61,930 bases of DNA from Pantoea sp. 18069 (GTDB lineage Bacteria; Pseudomonadota; Gammaproteobacteria; Burkholderiales; Burkholderiaceae_C). Each line of letters opens with the position of its first letter. The stretch's first letter is position 1. Below are positions 17,011-25,896 of the stretch, one piece after another. The stretch covers positions 1 through 61,930 of the forward strand of contig NZ_CACSJA010000031.1 of assembly GCF_902706035.1 (NCBI RefSeq). Reading direction: 5' to 3'. Under the pieces are notes generated by a model, which was not told the origin of the DNA, ran no database searches, and saw nothing but the letters and a program-made list of their open reading frames with translations. The translations under genes and the position numbers were made by a program.

Positions 17011-17421
17011 GGTCAGCTCTTTTCTGTGTGGTTAATAAGCGATTGCTTCGAATGCGCATCTCATCTGCAGAAACTGGATAAAGCGTTGCGACTCCTCTCC
17101 TGCCATCGGGATGCGACCCTGATTTCGACCATACTCGCCGGGTAGGCACGCAAGGGTAGGATGCGGCCGCGTTGACGCGCATGTCTGCAGGCCGCCATGC
17201 CCATCACTGTCCGCCAAAGCACATGTACTTGAAACAGCGCGCCCGCGTCGCCGGGCTGGCCGCCACAGGCGAGCGCATCGTCGGTGTGCCGGCGCACTTT
17301 CTGCACGGCCTCGCGGTGGTTCCGCGGGCCCTGGTTGACGCCGGCCTGCAAGCCGTTGCCGGGCTGCAGCGCCAGCGCCAACGGGTTCGGTGCAAACGGA
17401 CGATGAAGCGCGTATGCCCGT
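17011..17421. other. Non-coding stretch, nothing recognised
   Basis: About 410 bases between the DUF3309 gene and the end of the Bug gene. Several frames stay open but their composition looks random and none resembles a known family. The part next to 17011 probably holds the DUF3309 promoter. Confidence 0.4.
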
Positions 17422-18411
17422 TCAGTTCATGCGCGGCAGGTTGGCGGCCTTGATGGCAATGGCCATTGCGTCACGCCCTTCGATGAGCTTGCTGCGGTAC
17501 TCGGCGCCGGTGAGCGCGGCGGGGTCCACGCCCGCGGTTTCGAGAATCGGCGCGAGCTGGGCGCTGGCGGCGGCGGTCATGGCGACCTTTTCCATGCGCT
17601 CGCGAATCGCCGCGGGTGTGCCCTTGGGGAAGGCCAGGCCGATCCAGGAGTCGATTTCGACATCGAAACCCTGCTCCTTGAGCGTGGGCACATCGGGCAG
17701 TTCCTTCCAGCGCATGGGGCTGGCGCTGGCGAGCAGGCGCATCTTGCCGGCCTTGACGTGGGGCACGATGTCGGACGGGTTCTGCACGATCACGTCGACA
17801 TGGCCGCCGAGCAGCGCCGACACGGTTTCGGCGCCCGACTTGTAGCTGACCTGCTCGAACTTGCCGCCGCTCTTGCGGCCGAGCTCGAACATCGCGATGT
17901 TGTTGGGCGCCGAGGGCGCGCCGAAGAACACGCCCTTGTCCTTCCTGGCCGCGTCGATCAGGTCCTGCACGGTCTTGTAGGGCGAGTCGGCGCGCACCGC
18001 GACACCGTAGCGGTAGCGTGCCACGCCGGCGATGAAGTCGAAGTTGTCGACGGTGTAGTCGACGTTCATCAGATGGGGCGTGATGGCGATGGTCGAGAAG
18101 GTCACGATGCCAAGGGTGTAGCCGTCGGCCCTTTGCTTGGCGAGGCTGGACACGCCCAGCGTGCCTTGCGCACCGCTGCGGTTGTTGGGCACCACGGGCT
18201 TGTTCAGCAGGCCTTCCATCGCATTGCCGATGGCGCGCGCGGCCACGTCGGTGTTGCCGCCGGCGCCGTAGTTGATGATCATCGTGACCTCGCGCTCGGG
18301 GTACTTCGATGCATCCTGGGCTGCGGCGGGCAGGCACAAGCTGGCCGCGCATACCGAGGCCGCGCAGGCCGCGAGAAAGCTGCGCTTGGTGGTGATTCTG
18401 GATTGGCTCAT
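17422..18411 (-). CDS. Bug-family substrate-binding protein
   Basis: 329 residues. Signal peptide at 1-32 (KRSFLAACAASVCAASLCLP, then AAAQ). The mature part begins YPEREVTMIINYGAGGNTDV, the family opening, with ADGYTLGIVTFST further on. It is the last gene of the TPP-enzyme/SDR operon, 57 bases after the SDR, and probably delivers that operon's substrate in the periplasm. Its TctA/TctB partners must lie elsewhere, if it uses them. Confidence 0.9.
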   Translation of the reverse strand: MSQSRITTKRSFLAACAASVCAASLCLPAAAQDASKYPEREVTMIINYGAGGNTDVAARAIGNAMEGLLNKPVVPNNRSGAQGTLGVSSLAKQRADGYTLGIVTFSTIAITPHLMNVDYTVDNFDFIAGVARYRYGVAVRADSPYKTVQDLIDAARKDKGVFFGAPSAPNNIAMFELGRKSGGKFEQVSYKSGAETVSALLGGHVDVIVQNPSDIVPHVKAGKMRLLASASPMRWKELPDVPTLKEQGFDVEIDSWIGLAFPKGTPAAIRERMEKVAMTAAASAQLAPILETAGVDPAALTGAEYRSKLIEGRDAMAIAIKAANLPRMN

Positions 18412-18468
18412 CTTTGTCTCCGTCTTGTTTGCGCCATCTGTGTGGCAGTGGGGGGGAAATCCGTTGGT

Positions 18469-19236
18469 TCAGGCCATGAGGAAGCCACCGTTGACGTCGA
18501 TCACGGCGCCATTGGTGAAGCCCGCGGCTTCGCTGCACAGGTAGGTGATGGCGGCGCCAACTTCCTGCGGCTCGCCTATGCGCCGCACCGGAATCTGCGC
18601 GGCGTAGCGCCGGTTGACTTCCTCGCCGGCCTGCAGCGCCATCTGGGTCAGGATGCGGCCCGGCGCCACGCAGTTGGTGGTGATGCCGAATTCGCCCATC
18701 TCGGAAGCGATCGAGCGGCTCAGGCCCAGCACCGCCGACTTGGTCAGCATGTAGGCCGGGCCGGCAACGATCGATTTGCCGCGGCCGGCCAGCGACGACA
18801 CGTTGACGATGCGGCCCCAGCGCCTGGCCTGCATGCCCGGCAGCGCGAGCTGGCACAACCGCAGCATGGCCAGCACATTGACGTCGAGCATGGTCTGGAC
18901 TTCGGCGGTGCTGACGTCGAGGATGCCGTTGGACTGGCCCGCGGCATTCTTGAGGCTCACGCCGGCGTTGTTGACCAGGATGTCGACGCCGCCCAGCGCG
19001 GCGTCGAGCTCGGCGATCAGCGCGCGGCAGGCGGCGTCGTCGGACACATCAAGTGCATGGGCCAGGGCATTGGCGCGCAGATCTTCGGGAATCGCCTGCA
19101 GGTCGGGCGCGCGCAGGTCGGTCAGCACGACCTTGCGGCCGTCCTTGAGCAGTTCAATGGCCGTGGCCAGGCCGATGCCCTGGGCCGCTCCGGTCACCAG
19201 GGCCAGGCGCACAGGCATGTTGTTCACGCTATTCAT
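18469..19236 (-). CDS. SDR-family dehydrogenase
   Basis: 255 residues from ATG 19236, which overlaps the stop of the TPP enzyme (ATGA). Cofactor motif VTGAAQGIG, then VDILVNNAGVS, catalytic Ser in NVSSLAG, and Tyr-x3-Lys as YMLTK. It belongs to the classical FabG-like group and oxidises or reduces a hydroxyl/keto group with NAD(P). Being coupled to a ThDP enzyme, it may act on the hydroxy-ketone or aldehyde product of that enzyme. Confidence 0.88.
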   Translation of the reverse strand: MNSVNNMPVRLALVTGAAQGIGLATAIELLKDGRKVVLTDLRAPDLQAIPEDLRANALAHALDVSDDAACRALIAELDAALGGVDILVNNAGVSLKNAAGQSNGILDVSTAEVQTMLDVNVLAMLRLCQLALPGMQARRWGRIVNVSSLAGRGKSIVAGPAYMLTKSAVLGLSRSIASEMGEFGITTNCVAPGRILTQMALQAGEEVNRRYAAQIPVRRIGEPQEVGAAITYLCSEAAGFTNGAVIDVNGGFLMA

Positions 19237-20963
19237 CCGTTGCTTTCCGGGGTGTAGAAGGTGATGGGGGGGAAGGCGTTCTCGGTGCACATGACTTCGA
19301 TCAGCGTCGAGTCCTCGGCGGCCATCGCGGTCTGCAGCGCCGCGGCGATCTGCGCCGGGTCGCTGACGCGCTGGCCGTTGATGCCGCAGGCACGCGCGAT
19401 GGCCGCGTGGTCCACGCCGGAAAAATGCACGGCCGAGGTGTGCTCGCCGAACTTCACGTTTTCCGCATGCTTCTGGTAGCCCAGGATGCCGTTGTTGATC
19501 AGCAGCGTGATGACCTTGATGCCCATGCGCTTGCAGGTTTCCATTTCGGACCAGACATGGGCGAAGCCGCCGTCGCCCACCAGCGCGAACACATGGCCCT
19601 CGGCCTTGGCCAGGCGCGCGCCCATGGCCATGGGCATGCCCCAGCCCAGGCCGGCGAGGCCGCGCGGCGTGAGAAAGCGCTGGCCGGGCTTGCGGCAGGT
19701 CAGGTAGTTGGTGACCCACAGCGTGGAGTAGCTCGCGTCGGTGACCACGGTGTCGTCGCTCGTGAGCAGCGCGTTGAGCTCGTGCATCAGGCGCTCGGGG
19801 CGTATCGGCGTCTCGTTGCTGGTGCGCACGGCCTGCGATTCCTCGAGGTGCTGCGTCTTGCCCGCGGCAATGCGCGCGGCCAGTTCTTGCTTGCGGGCGC
19901 TGCGCGCGCCCAGGTCCAGGCCCTTGGCGATTTCCGTCATGGCCGCGAGCGCGAGCCTGGCATCGCCGACCAGGCGCATGGCATCGTAGTTGCGGCCGAT
20001 TTCGGTGCCGTCGATGTCGAGGTGGATGAACTGCGCGTTCTTCGGGTACAGCGACCAGCTGTCGGTGCCGTTCTGGTTGGTGCGGTTGCCCACCAGTAGC
20101 ACCACGTCCGCGCCGGTGACGAAGTCCTTGAGGTAGCGGCCCGAGCCATTCGGGCCCATGCAGTTGGCCATCACGCCCAGCGACAGCGGCGCGGTTTCAT
20201 CCACCGCGCCCTTGCCCATGTTGGTCGTGCCCACGGGCAGGGACATGGTCTGCGCGAACGCGACGAGTTCGTTGTGCGCGCCCGAGCCATGCACGCCGCC
20301 GCCGGCGATGATCACCGGGTTGCGCGCCGTGCGCAGCGCTTCCACGGCCTGGCGCAGCAGCGCGGCGTCGGGCGTGGCGCGGTCCAGCGGAAAGCGGCCC
20401 AGCGACGAGGTACGGGGCACGGAGGACAGAACGCCGGGTTCATTGAGCAGGTCGGCGGGCAGCATCAGCGCGACCGGGCCGGGGCGGCCGCTGCAGGCGG
20501 CAATGATGGCCTGCTCGACATAGTCCTCTACGCGCGAGGCCTGGTCGACCCGGCGCACCCACTTGGTCACGGGCTTGAACAGGCCCATGTGGTCCAGGTC
20601 CTGGAACGCATTCTTGTCGGTCTGGTCGCGGGCCACGTCCTGCACCAGTGCGATCACCGGAATCGAGACCTTGAGCGCTTCTGCCAGCGGCGCGACCAGC
20701 AAGGTGGCGGCCGGGCCGTTCTGCGCGGTGATCACGGCGGGCGTATTGCTCATGCGGGCATAGGCGTCGGCCATGTAGCCGCCGGCGTTCTCGGTGCGAT
20801 AGGCAATCTGGCGGATGCCCATCTCTTCGGCCGCGAGCACAAACATGCTGGGCAGGCTCTGGCCGAAGAATTGCGTGATACCGTGCTTTTTGAGGGTTCT
20901 GGCGACAATATGGCCCACAGTTTCCTGTGTGTTGAGGCCGGGGTTCGAGAGAGGTTTCAGCAT
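19233..20963 (-). CDS. ThDP-dependent enzyme of the acetolactate-synthase family
   Basis: 576 residues with the three-domain POX/ALS layout. The ThDP-activating Glu58 lies in AYRTENAGGYMADAYAR, ITAQNGPAA follows, and the ThDP/Mg site is FALVGDGGFAHVW with LLINNGILGYQ (GDG...NN). It lacks a regulatory small subunit nearby, so it is a catabolic relative rather than acetolactate synthase of branched-chain synthesis. Candidates are decarboxylases or lyases of 2-keto acids such as oxalyl-CoA-, sulfoacetaldehyde- or 2-hydroxyacyl-type enzymes; I cannot choose. It is first in the operon with SDR and Bug genes, and divergent from a GntR regulator. Confidence 0.82.
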   Translation of the reverse strand: MLKPLSNPGLNTQETVGHIVARTLKKHGITQFFGQSLPSMFVLAAEEMGIRQIAYRTENAGGYMADAYARMSNTPAVITAQNGPAATLLVAPLAEALKVSIPVIALVQDVARDQTDKNAFQDLDHMGLFKPVTKWVRRVDQASRVEDYVEQAIIAACSGRPGPVALMLPADLLNEPGVLSSVPRTSSLGRFPLDRATPDAALLRQAVEALRTARNPVIIAGGGVHGSGAHNELVAFAQTMSLPVGTTNMGKGAVDETAPLSLGVMANCMGPNGSGRYLKDFVTGADVVLLVGNRTNQNGTDSWSLYPKNAQFIHLDIDGTEIGRNYDAMRLVGDARLALAAMTEIAKGLDLGARSARKQELAARIAAGKTQHLEESQAVRTSNETPIRPERLMHELNALLTSDDTVVTDASYSTLWVTNYLTCRKPGQRFLTPRGLAGLGWGMPMAMGARLAKAEGHVFALVGDGGFAHVWSEMETCKRMGIKVITLLINNGILGYQKHAENVKFGEHTSAVHFSGVDHAAIARACGINGQRVSDPAQIAAALQTAMAAEDSTLIEVMCTENAFPPITFYTPESNG

Positions 20964-20989
20964 TCAGCAAGCTCCGTACGTTGATCTCA

Positions 20990-21013
20990 TGCATTGTTTT
21001 ATAAAATAATGCA
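20990..21013. promoter_or_regulatory. Palindromic operator between the ThDP-enzyme operon and its GntR regulator
   Basis: A 24-base near-perfect palindrome, TGCATTGTTTTATAAAATAA followed by TGCA, in which 11 of 12 base pairs match. It lies 26 bases upstream of the ThDP-enzyme start and 66 bases upstream of the GntR gene start. It is AT-rich in GC-rich surroundings and overlaps likely -10 elements for both directions. The natural ligand is the FCD-type regulator encoded next to it. Confidence 0.75.
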
Positions 21014-21078
21014 GTTGCAGACGCAGTAGAGCAGTTTCAGAAGACCGGAAAAAGAGGGTAAATACCTATGAGTGCGCT

Positions 21079-21828
21079 ATGGCTGAGTTGAATCACACCG
21101 ATGTGGTGCGTGAGCGGATACTCGAAAAGCTGATCTATGCCGAGTACATGCCCGGGCATACGTTCAAGCTGCGGGAGATGACCGAGGACGAGGAATTCCA
21201 GGGCATGAGCCAGACGCCGATCCGCGAAGCGCTGCTGCAACTGGTGGCCCAGGACATCCTCATGGGCCAGCGCGGTTTCAGCGTGCGCGTGCCTATTCCT
21301 TCGGTCGAGCATCTGGCCGAAGTGCGCGCCATCCGCACCAAGCTCGAAATCATGGCCGCGACCAACGCCATGCACGAGTGGACGCCAGGCGGCATTGCCG
21401 AACTGGAGCGAATCCATGCCGAACTGCAGGCGGCGAAGGCTGCGGGCGACGTGACGCGCATCCTGCGCGCCAATGTGCAGTTCCACTTCGCGCTGTATGG
21501 CGCGCAGCGCCGCTCCTACCTGATGACCATGATCCGCTCGCTATGGGCGATCACCGGGCCCAGCATCCGCTTTCTTTACGAGGAAGGCCGCCCGCTCGAC
21601 ACCAGCGGCCGCCATCCGCATGCCGATGTGATCGAGGCGCTGCGCCGGCAGGACCGCGCAATGCTGGAAAAAGCCATAGCGGATGACATGTCGGAAACGG
21701 GCAGGAAGATCCTCCAGGTGCTGCGCGAGAAAGTCAGCCCCGAAGCGCTCGCGGTCCAGCCTTTCGGCAAGATGGAGCTGCTGCGCACGCGCGCCAAGCA
21801 AGGGCGCAGGATACGGCAGGAGGAATAG
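21079..21828 (+). CDS. GntR-family regulator, FCD-type
   Basis: 249 residues. Winged helix in the first 75 residues (HTDVVRERILEKLIYAEYMP and SQTPIREALLQLVAQDIL), FCD-like all-helical domain after (RAIRTKLEIMAATNA, RANVQFHFALYGA, GRHPHADVIEALRR). The His residues of the second and third segments are those that bind a metal or acid ligand in FCD proteins. It is divergent from the ThDP-enzyme operon and probably represses it through the palindrome at 20990. Confidence 0.87.
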   Translation: MAELNHTDVVRERILEKLIYAEYMPGHTFKLREMTEDEEFQGMSQTPIREALLQLVAQDILMGQRGFSVRVPIPSVEHLAEVRAIRTKLEIMAATNAMHEWTPGGIAELERIHAELQAAKAAGDVTRILRANVQFHFALYGAQRRSYLMTMIRSLWAITGPSIRFLYEEGRPLDTSGRHPHADVIEALRRQDRAMLEKAIADDMSETGRKILQVLREKVSPEALAVQPFGKMELLRTRAKQGRRIRQEE

Positions 21829-21872
21829 GCGGTCCTGTCATGCGCCAGCGGTTTTTGCGCCGCCAATGACAA

Positions 21873-21891
21873 AGGGCCCGAAGGCCCTGAT
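21873..21891 (-). terminator. UUCG-loop terminator behind the Q-rich gene
   Basis: AGGGCC at 21873-21878 pairs with GGCCCT at 21883-21888. Read on the minus strand this is a six-pair stem closed by UUCG and followed by a short T stretch next to 21872. It lies about 50 bases past the stop of the Q-rich gene. On the plus strand it also follows the GntR gene, so it may act for both. Confidence 0.6.
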
Positions 21892-21939
21892 AAGGATAGT
21901 TGCCGCACGGGCCGCTATCCGTTGCATCCGTTCAGATGC

Positions 21940-22278
21940 TTATTGGGGAGAGCGTTGCTGGCCGGGGTTGCTCGGACTGCCCGGTTGCTGCTGCTGGCCG
22001 GGATTGTTTTGCTGCTGCTGGCCCGGGTGGGTGGGGCTGCCGGGTTGCTGCTGACCGGGGTTGGTCTGTTGCTGCTGGCCGGGGTTCTGGGGGCTGCCAG
22101 GCTGCTGCTGACCCGGGTTGGTCTGCTGTTGCTGACCGGGGTTGCCTGGTTGTTGCTGGTTGGGATTGTTCTGCTGTTGCTGCTGATCCTGCCCCGGTCG
22201 GTTGGGATTGCTCTGCTGCTGCTGGCCTGGATTGTTCTGGTTATTGTTGGGGTTCTGGCTCTGGTCTTGCTGTGTCAT
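21940..22278 (-). CDS. Q/N/P/G-rich tandem-repeat protein
   Basis: 112 residues starting at ATG 22278 (MTQQDQSQNP). This start is chosen because AAGGAG lies seven bases before it, whereas ATG 22284 is only one base away from AAGGAG. Apart from a few residues at each end the protein consists of Gln, Asn, Pro, Gly, Thr and Ser. A unit of about 19 residues, NPGQQQQTNPGQQQPGSPQ, is repeated roughly three times, giving a matching DNA tandem repeat of about 57 bases. There is no signal peptide or hydrophobic segment. The real ribosome-binding site and the UUCG terminator downstream argue that it is expressed. Function unknown; disordered, prion-like composition. Confidence 0.7.
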   Translation of the reverse strand: MTQQDQSQNPNNNQNNPGQQQQSNPNRPGQDQQQQQNNPNQQQPGNPGQQQQTNPGQQQPGSPQNPGQQQQTNPGQQQPGSPTHPGQQQQNNPGQQQQPGSPSNPGQQRSPQ

Positions 22279-22498
22279 TTCCATACTCCTTGAGGTGTCG
22301 GTGACGGTAATCAGTGATCGGCTACCACTGAACCCTTACTGTGCACCGCTGCGGATTCGCAGGGTGTAGGACAGGTCGGCCATTACCTTTTGTTGCGCCC
22401 TTGTCAATGGATGGATCGGTTGAAAATGTGATTTTGATGGGAAAGCAACAATCCTTGACATTCGCGGCGCTGGAGGCGCATGCGCATACGTGTGCTGG

Positions 22499-23035
22499 TC
22501 AGCACTTGAGGCGCGCCTGCTGGTCGCGCGCGGCCTTGCGTTCACGGCGCACCCAATCGAGGTCGTAGTACTGGCTGCCGGCCCGCCCCATGCTGTCCAG
22601 CGTTTGCACTCGGTGCTCGAGTTGTGCGCAAAGCGGATTTTTTGCGTTGGGCGCGTGCGCAGCGGCCAGGCCCGGACGGTGCGGTGCAGGCCGGGTCAGT
22701 GCCCGGGCGTTGTCCCATTGCGCCTGCGCCTGCGCGACCTGCTGCTCCCAACGCATCGGCGCGGGTACGGCTTCGGTGCGCTCGAGAAAAGCCTGCTGCT
22801 GCTGACAGGGGTGCGACGACCAGAACAGACCGCCGCCATGGCTTTTGCAAAGATAGATCAGCCGCTGACCAGGCCCTGCGTTGCTGGACGGGGCGATGCT
22901 GGTTTTGTCCTCGACCAGCCTGCCGCCCTTGCAGGGCGTGGCGGAATAACTGTTGCCACATCGGTAAACCGGCTCCTGGGCGTGCGTGGAAAATGGCGCA
23001 AGACTGGCCAGGAACAAAACGAGGGTCAGGAACAT
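22499..23035 (-). CDS. DUF4124-like secreted protein
   Basis: 178 residues with a signal peptide (MFLTLVLFLASLAPFSTHAQ, cut after HA). The mature protein begins EPVYRCGNSYSATPCKGG, the DUF4124 pattern of an N-terminal Y-x-C-x(5-8)-C pair, and CKSHGGGLFWSSHPC adds another Cys pair. The C-terminal half is a charged, probably helical stretch rich in Gln, Ala and Arg. Periplasmic, function unknown. It is divergent from the DUF411 gene. Confidence 0.75.
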   Translation of the reverse strand: MFLTLVLFLASLAPFSTHAQEPVYRCGNSYSATPCKGGRLVEDKTSIAPSSNAGPGQRLIYLCKSHGGGLFWSSHPCQQQQAFLERTEAVPAPMRWEQQVAQAQAQWDNARALTRPAPHRPGLAAAHAPNAKNPLCAQLEHRVQTLDSMGRAGSQYYDLDWVRRERKAARDQQARLKC

Positions 23036-23120
23036 CCGATTAGTTTCATTTGGAAACGTTTATCGCGCAAGCCATTCGGAAGACGCTGGCCCCCTGGCCT
23101 CATATTGAAAAGGAAAAGCA

Positions 23121-23600
23121 ATGAACCTGCATCCCACCCGCCGCCACTGCCTGGGGCTGCTGGCCACGCTGGCCGTCACTGCCTGCCTGCCCGCGTTGGG
23201 CACGACAGCTCCCGCCAAGACCACCATGGACGTCTGGAAAGACCCGAGCTGCGGCTGCTGCAAGGACTGGGTGGCGCTGATGGAGAAGGCCGGCTTCGCC
23301 GTCACCGTGCACGACACGGGCAACAACGCCGTGCGCGCCAAGCTGGGCCTGCCCCAGCGCCTGGGCTCTTGCCACACGGCGCTGGTCGGCGGCTATCTGC
23401 TCGAAGGCCATGTGCCCGCGGCCGACGTGCACCGCCTGCTCAAGGAAAAGCCCAAGGCCCTGGGGCTGGCCGTTCCCGGCATGCCCGTGGGCAGCCCGGG
23501 CATGGACGGCCCCGAGTACGGCGGCCGCAAGGACCCATACGACGTGCTGCTCGTCACCAGGAACCTGGTGGGCAGCGATGTGAGCACCAAGGTGTTCTAG
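23121..23600 (+). CDS. DUF411 metal-binding periplasmic protein
   Basis: 159 residues. Signal peptide at 1-29 (ends ALGTTAPA). The DUF411 features are present: VWKDPSCGCCKDWVALM with a C-G-C-C cluster, LGSCHTALVGGYLLEGHVPA with a conserved Cys-His, and GLAVPGMPVGSPGMD. DUF411 proteins are linked to copper or other metal resistance and bind metal through these Cys residues. No copper genes are adjacent. Preceded by AAAGGAAAAGCA as ribosome-binding site. Confidence 0.9.
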   Translation: MNLHPTRRHCLGLLATLAVTACLPALGTTAPAKTTMDVWKDPSCGCCKDWVALMEKAGFAVTVHDTGNNAVRAKLGLPQRLGSCHTALVGGYLLEGHVPAADVHRLLKEKPKALGLAVPGMPVGSPGMDGPEYGGRKDPYDVLLVTRNLVGSDVSTKVF

Positions 23601-23740
23601 CCGCCACCGGACGTGAACTGACAGCGAAGAACGCGCCTCTGTCTTCGATGGCCGGCTTTTGCTGTTAGCCTGCCATGGCTGGCACGGTCCAGGCCATGCC
23701 AGCGCCGACCATCGTCTCCCCATCGAAAAGTGAATCCACC

Positions 23741-24250
23741 ATGACCAGCCCGTTGTACAACGCTTCCGTTCCCGTCCTGCAGCAGATGCTGCGCGCCCTG
23801 GCCGATGTGCTGAAAAAGGCCGAAGACCACGCGGCGCAAAAGAACATTGATCCCGATGCGCTGCTGCAGGCGCGGCTGTTTCCCGACATGTTCCCGCTGG
23901 CCCGCCAGGTGCAGATTGCCGCCGACTTCTCCAAGGGCATTACCTCCCGCCTGGCGGGTGCCGAAGTGCCATCCTGGCCCGACACCGAGGCCGGCTTCGC
24001 CGATCTGCAGGCGCTGATCGCCAAGGCGCTGGCCCATGTCGAATCCTTCAAGCCCGGGCAATTCGATCAGAGCGAAGGCCGCGAAATCGTGCTGCGCCCC
24101 GGCACGCCCAAGGAAAAGAAGCTCACGGCCAGCGCCTATCTTCTGCACTATGGCCTGCCGCAGTTCTTCTTCCACGTGACCACCGCCTATGCCATCCTGC
24201 GCCACAACGGCGTGGAGATCGGCAAGCGCGACTATATGGGCGCCTACTGA
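23741..24250 (+). CDS. DUF1993 family protein
   Basis: 169 residues from ATG 23741 (MTSPLYNASVPVLQQMLRAL). The family pattern is clear: LLQARLFPDMFPLARQVQIA, then GREIVLRPGTPKEKKLTAS, and LPQFFFHVTTAYAILRHNGV and the terminal GKRDYMGAY. DUF1993 proteins are soluble four-helix, DinB-like proteins of unknown function. It is transcribed in the same direction as the DUF411 gene 140 bases before but is probably separate. Confidence 0.9.
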   Translation: MTSPLYNASVPVLQQMLRALADVLKKAEDHAAQKNIDPDALLQARLFPDMFPLARQVQIAADFSKGITSRLAGAEVPSWPDTEAGFADLQALIAKALAHVESFKPGQFDQSEGREIVLRPGTPKEKKLTASAYLLHYGLPQFFFHVTTAYAILRHNGVEIGKRDYMGAY

Positions 24251-24368
24251 CCGCAGGCTTCAGTCACCCGGGCCGCTGCGGCCCGACAATCAGAAGTGAC
24301 GTTGCTGGCTGCTCCCTGGCAGCCACTCGTATCTGCGCAGACCCCTGTCATCTCGTTTCAACGTCAAC

Positions 24369-25592
24369 ATGGTCGCATCCATTCTCGTCGGCATGCTGTG
24401 TGCACACCTGCTGTGCTTCTCGGTGATGTTCCTGCTCATCAGCAAACGCCTGCACGGCAACAAGATGGGAATGGATTTCTTTGCCCTGGGCAACTTCCTG
24501 CTGGGCTTGGCCTATGTGCTGCAACTGGCCGAAGGTGGACCCGCCTGGAGTGTGATGAGTGTGGTCAACCACACCCTCACACTGGCTTCGCCCATCGCCT
24601 ATTGGCTCGGTGCCATGCGGTTCTTTGGGCATGCCGTCCCCTTGTGGCGTCCGTTGATGGCGTTTGCCGTGGCCTACGGCGCTTTGCAGGTACTGGTGCA
24701 ATGGGGCTTGGGGCCGGTGGCGCGCTATGCCATGCTCGCAGGCATGTCGGCGCTGTTGTTCCTGGTCATGACCGTCACAGTGATCTATGGCGTGCGCACT
24801 TTTGCCAAGGACTTGTATCGGGAGATGTTCTTCTTTGCACTCCTGATAGGCGGCATCTGCGTGCTCAACGCCCTCAAGTTCTTGAAGATTGTCGATGGCG
24901 GTCTGGAAGCACTGCACATGGACAGCCGCTTTCAGCTGGTGTTCTACATCTACATGTCTTCCCTGGCCACCGTGCTGCCGCCATCGATCGTCTGGCTGGT
25001 ACTGCGCCGCCTGACCGACGATCTGCGCAATATGGCGGCACGCGACCCCATGACGCAGTTGCTCAATCGCCGAGGTCTTTCAGACGCGCTCGAACTGCAT
25101 TTCAATGCGCGCAATGCAGCACCTGCCTGCTTGCTGCTGATGGATGTCGATCATTTCAAGCGCATCAACGATACCCATGGCCACCAGGTCGGAGATACCG
25201 TGCTATGCCGTGTGGCAGATGTGTTGCGCACCACGGTGCGTCGTGGCGACCTGACAGGCCGCATTGGCGGAGAGGAGTTCGTTGCCATCTGCCTGGACGT
25301 CGACAGTGCCGGCATCATGCGCCTGGCAGAACGTCTGCGTGCTGGTATTGAAGATCAAGCCATTGAAGTGCCTGGCTGCGACCATCTGCTGCGCATGACA
25401 GTCACGGTCGGCGTTTCCCACCACTTCGCCAGCACACACGCTTTGGAGGCCGCCATGCAGGAAGCGGATGCGGCCCTTTACCGTGGCAAGGCTGCTGGAC
25501 GCAATCGGATTGAAGTATCCCCAAGCCCTCGCCTGCACCCGACTCAAGGTGCTGGAACGTCAATGATGCAACAGCTTGAGACAGCGGGTTAG
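24369..25592 (+). CDS. Membrane diguanylate cyclase (GGDEF)
   Basis: 407 residues. Six or seven hydrophobic segments fill residues 1-205, followed by a GGDEF domain at about 225-380. The catalytic signature is GRIGGEEF, an active variant, and five residues before it stands R-R-G-D, the RxxD inhibitory site for product feedback. LLMDVDHFKRINDTHGHQVG and MQEADAALYRGKAAGRNRI are the standard flanks. It makes c-di-GMP from two GTP at the membrane. The N-terminal sensor is not of a named type I recognise. Stand-alone gene. Confidence 0.92.
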   Translation: MVASILVGMLCAHLLCFSVMFLLISKRLHGNKMGMDFFALGNFLLGLAYVLQLAEGGPAWSVMSVVNHTLTLASPIAYWLGAMRFFGHAVPLWRPLMAFAVAYGALQVLVQWGLGPVARYAMLAGMSALLFLVMTVTVIYGVRTFAKDLYREMFFFALLIGGICVLNALKFLKIVDGGLEALHMDSRFQLVFYIYMSSLATVLPPSIVWLVLRRLTDDLRNMAARDPMTQLLNRRGLSDALELHFNARNAAPACLLLMDVDHFKRINDTHGHQVGDTVLCRVADVLRTTVRRGDLTGRIGGEEFVAICLDVDSAGIMRLAERLRAGIEDQAIEVPGCDHLLRMTVTVGVSHHFASTHALEAAMQEADAALYRGKAAGRNRIEVSPSPRLHPTQGAGTSMMQQLETAG

Positions 25593-25692
25593 GCCAAGCC
25601 AGAAATCTTGTTCAGGCTGCAATCAGGGGCGCAATCATCCTGAGGGCGCCCGATGGCGCGAAAATGGCGGCTTTTGAGAAATCGAGGCGTGC

Positions 25693-25896
25693 ATGAACAA
25701 TCCGGCCCATGGTGATCTGTTGAACCGTTACCGCAAGGCGGCGGCCGAGGCCCAGCAAAAAGAGCAACTGGTGCGCGTGGTCGCGGCCAAGGGGCCGCGG
25801 GCGATCCAGCTCGCAAGCGAAACCGCGGCCAAGGCCGTGCGCCGGCGCAAGGTGCTGGAGGCGCAGCTGGAGCAATTGGGGATTGTGGAGCGGTAG
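25693..25896 (+). CDS. Small helical hypothetical protein
   Basis: 67 residues, MNNPAHGDLLNRYRKAAAEA onward, highly charged and helical throughout (RVVAAKGPRAIQLASETAAK, AVRRRKVLEAQLEQLG), compatible with a coiled coil. A GAGG stretch lies six bases before the ATG. Codon usage matches its neighbours. I recognise no family. Confidence 0.6.
   Translation: MNNPAHGDLLNRYRKAAAEAQQKEQLVRVVAAKGPRAIQLASETAAKAVRRRKVLEAQLEQLGIVER

Noticed and set aside
17061..17381. 106-codon frame on the minus strand
   Set aside because: No ribosome-binding site, random-looking composition and no family pattern.
21940..22278. CRISPR array or other non-coding tandem repeat
   Set aside because: The repeats have no unique spacers of constant length, and they keep an open frame with a ribosome-binding site.
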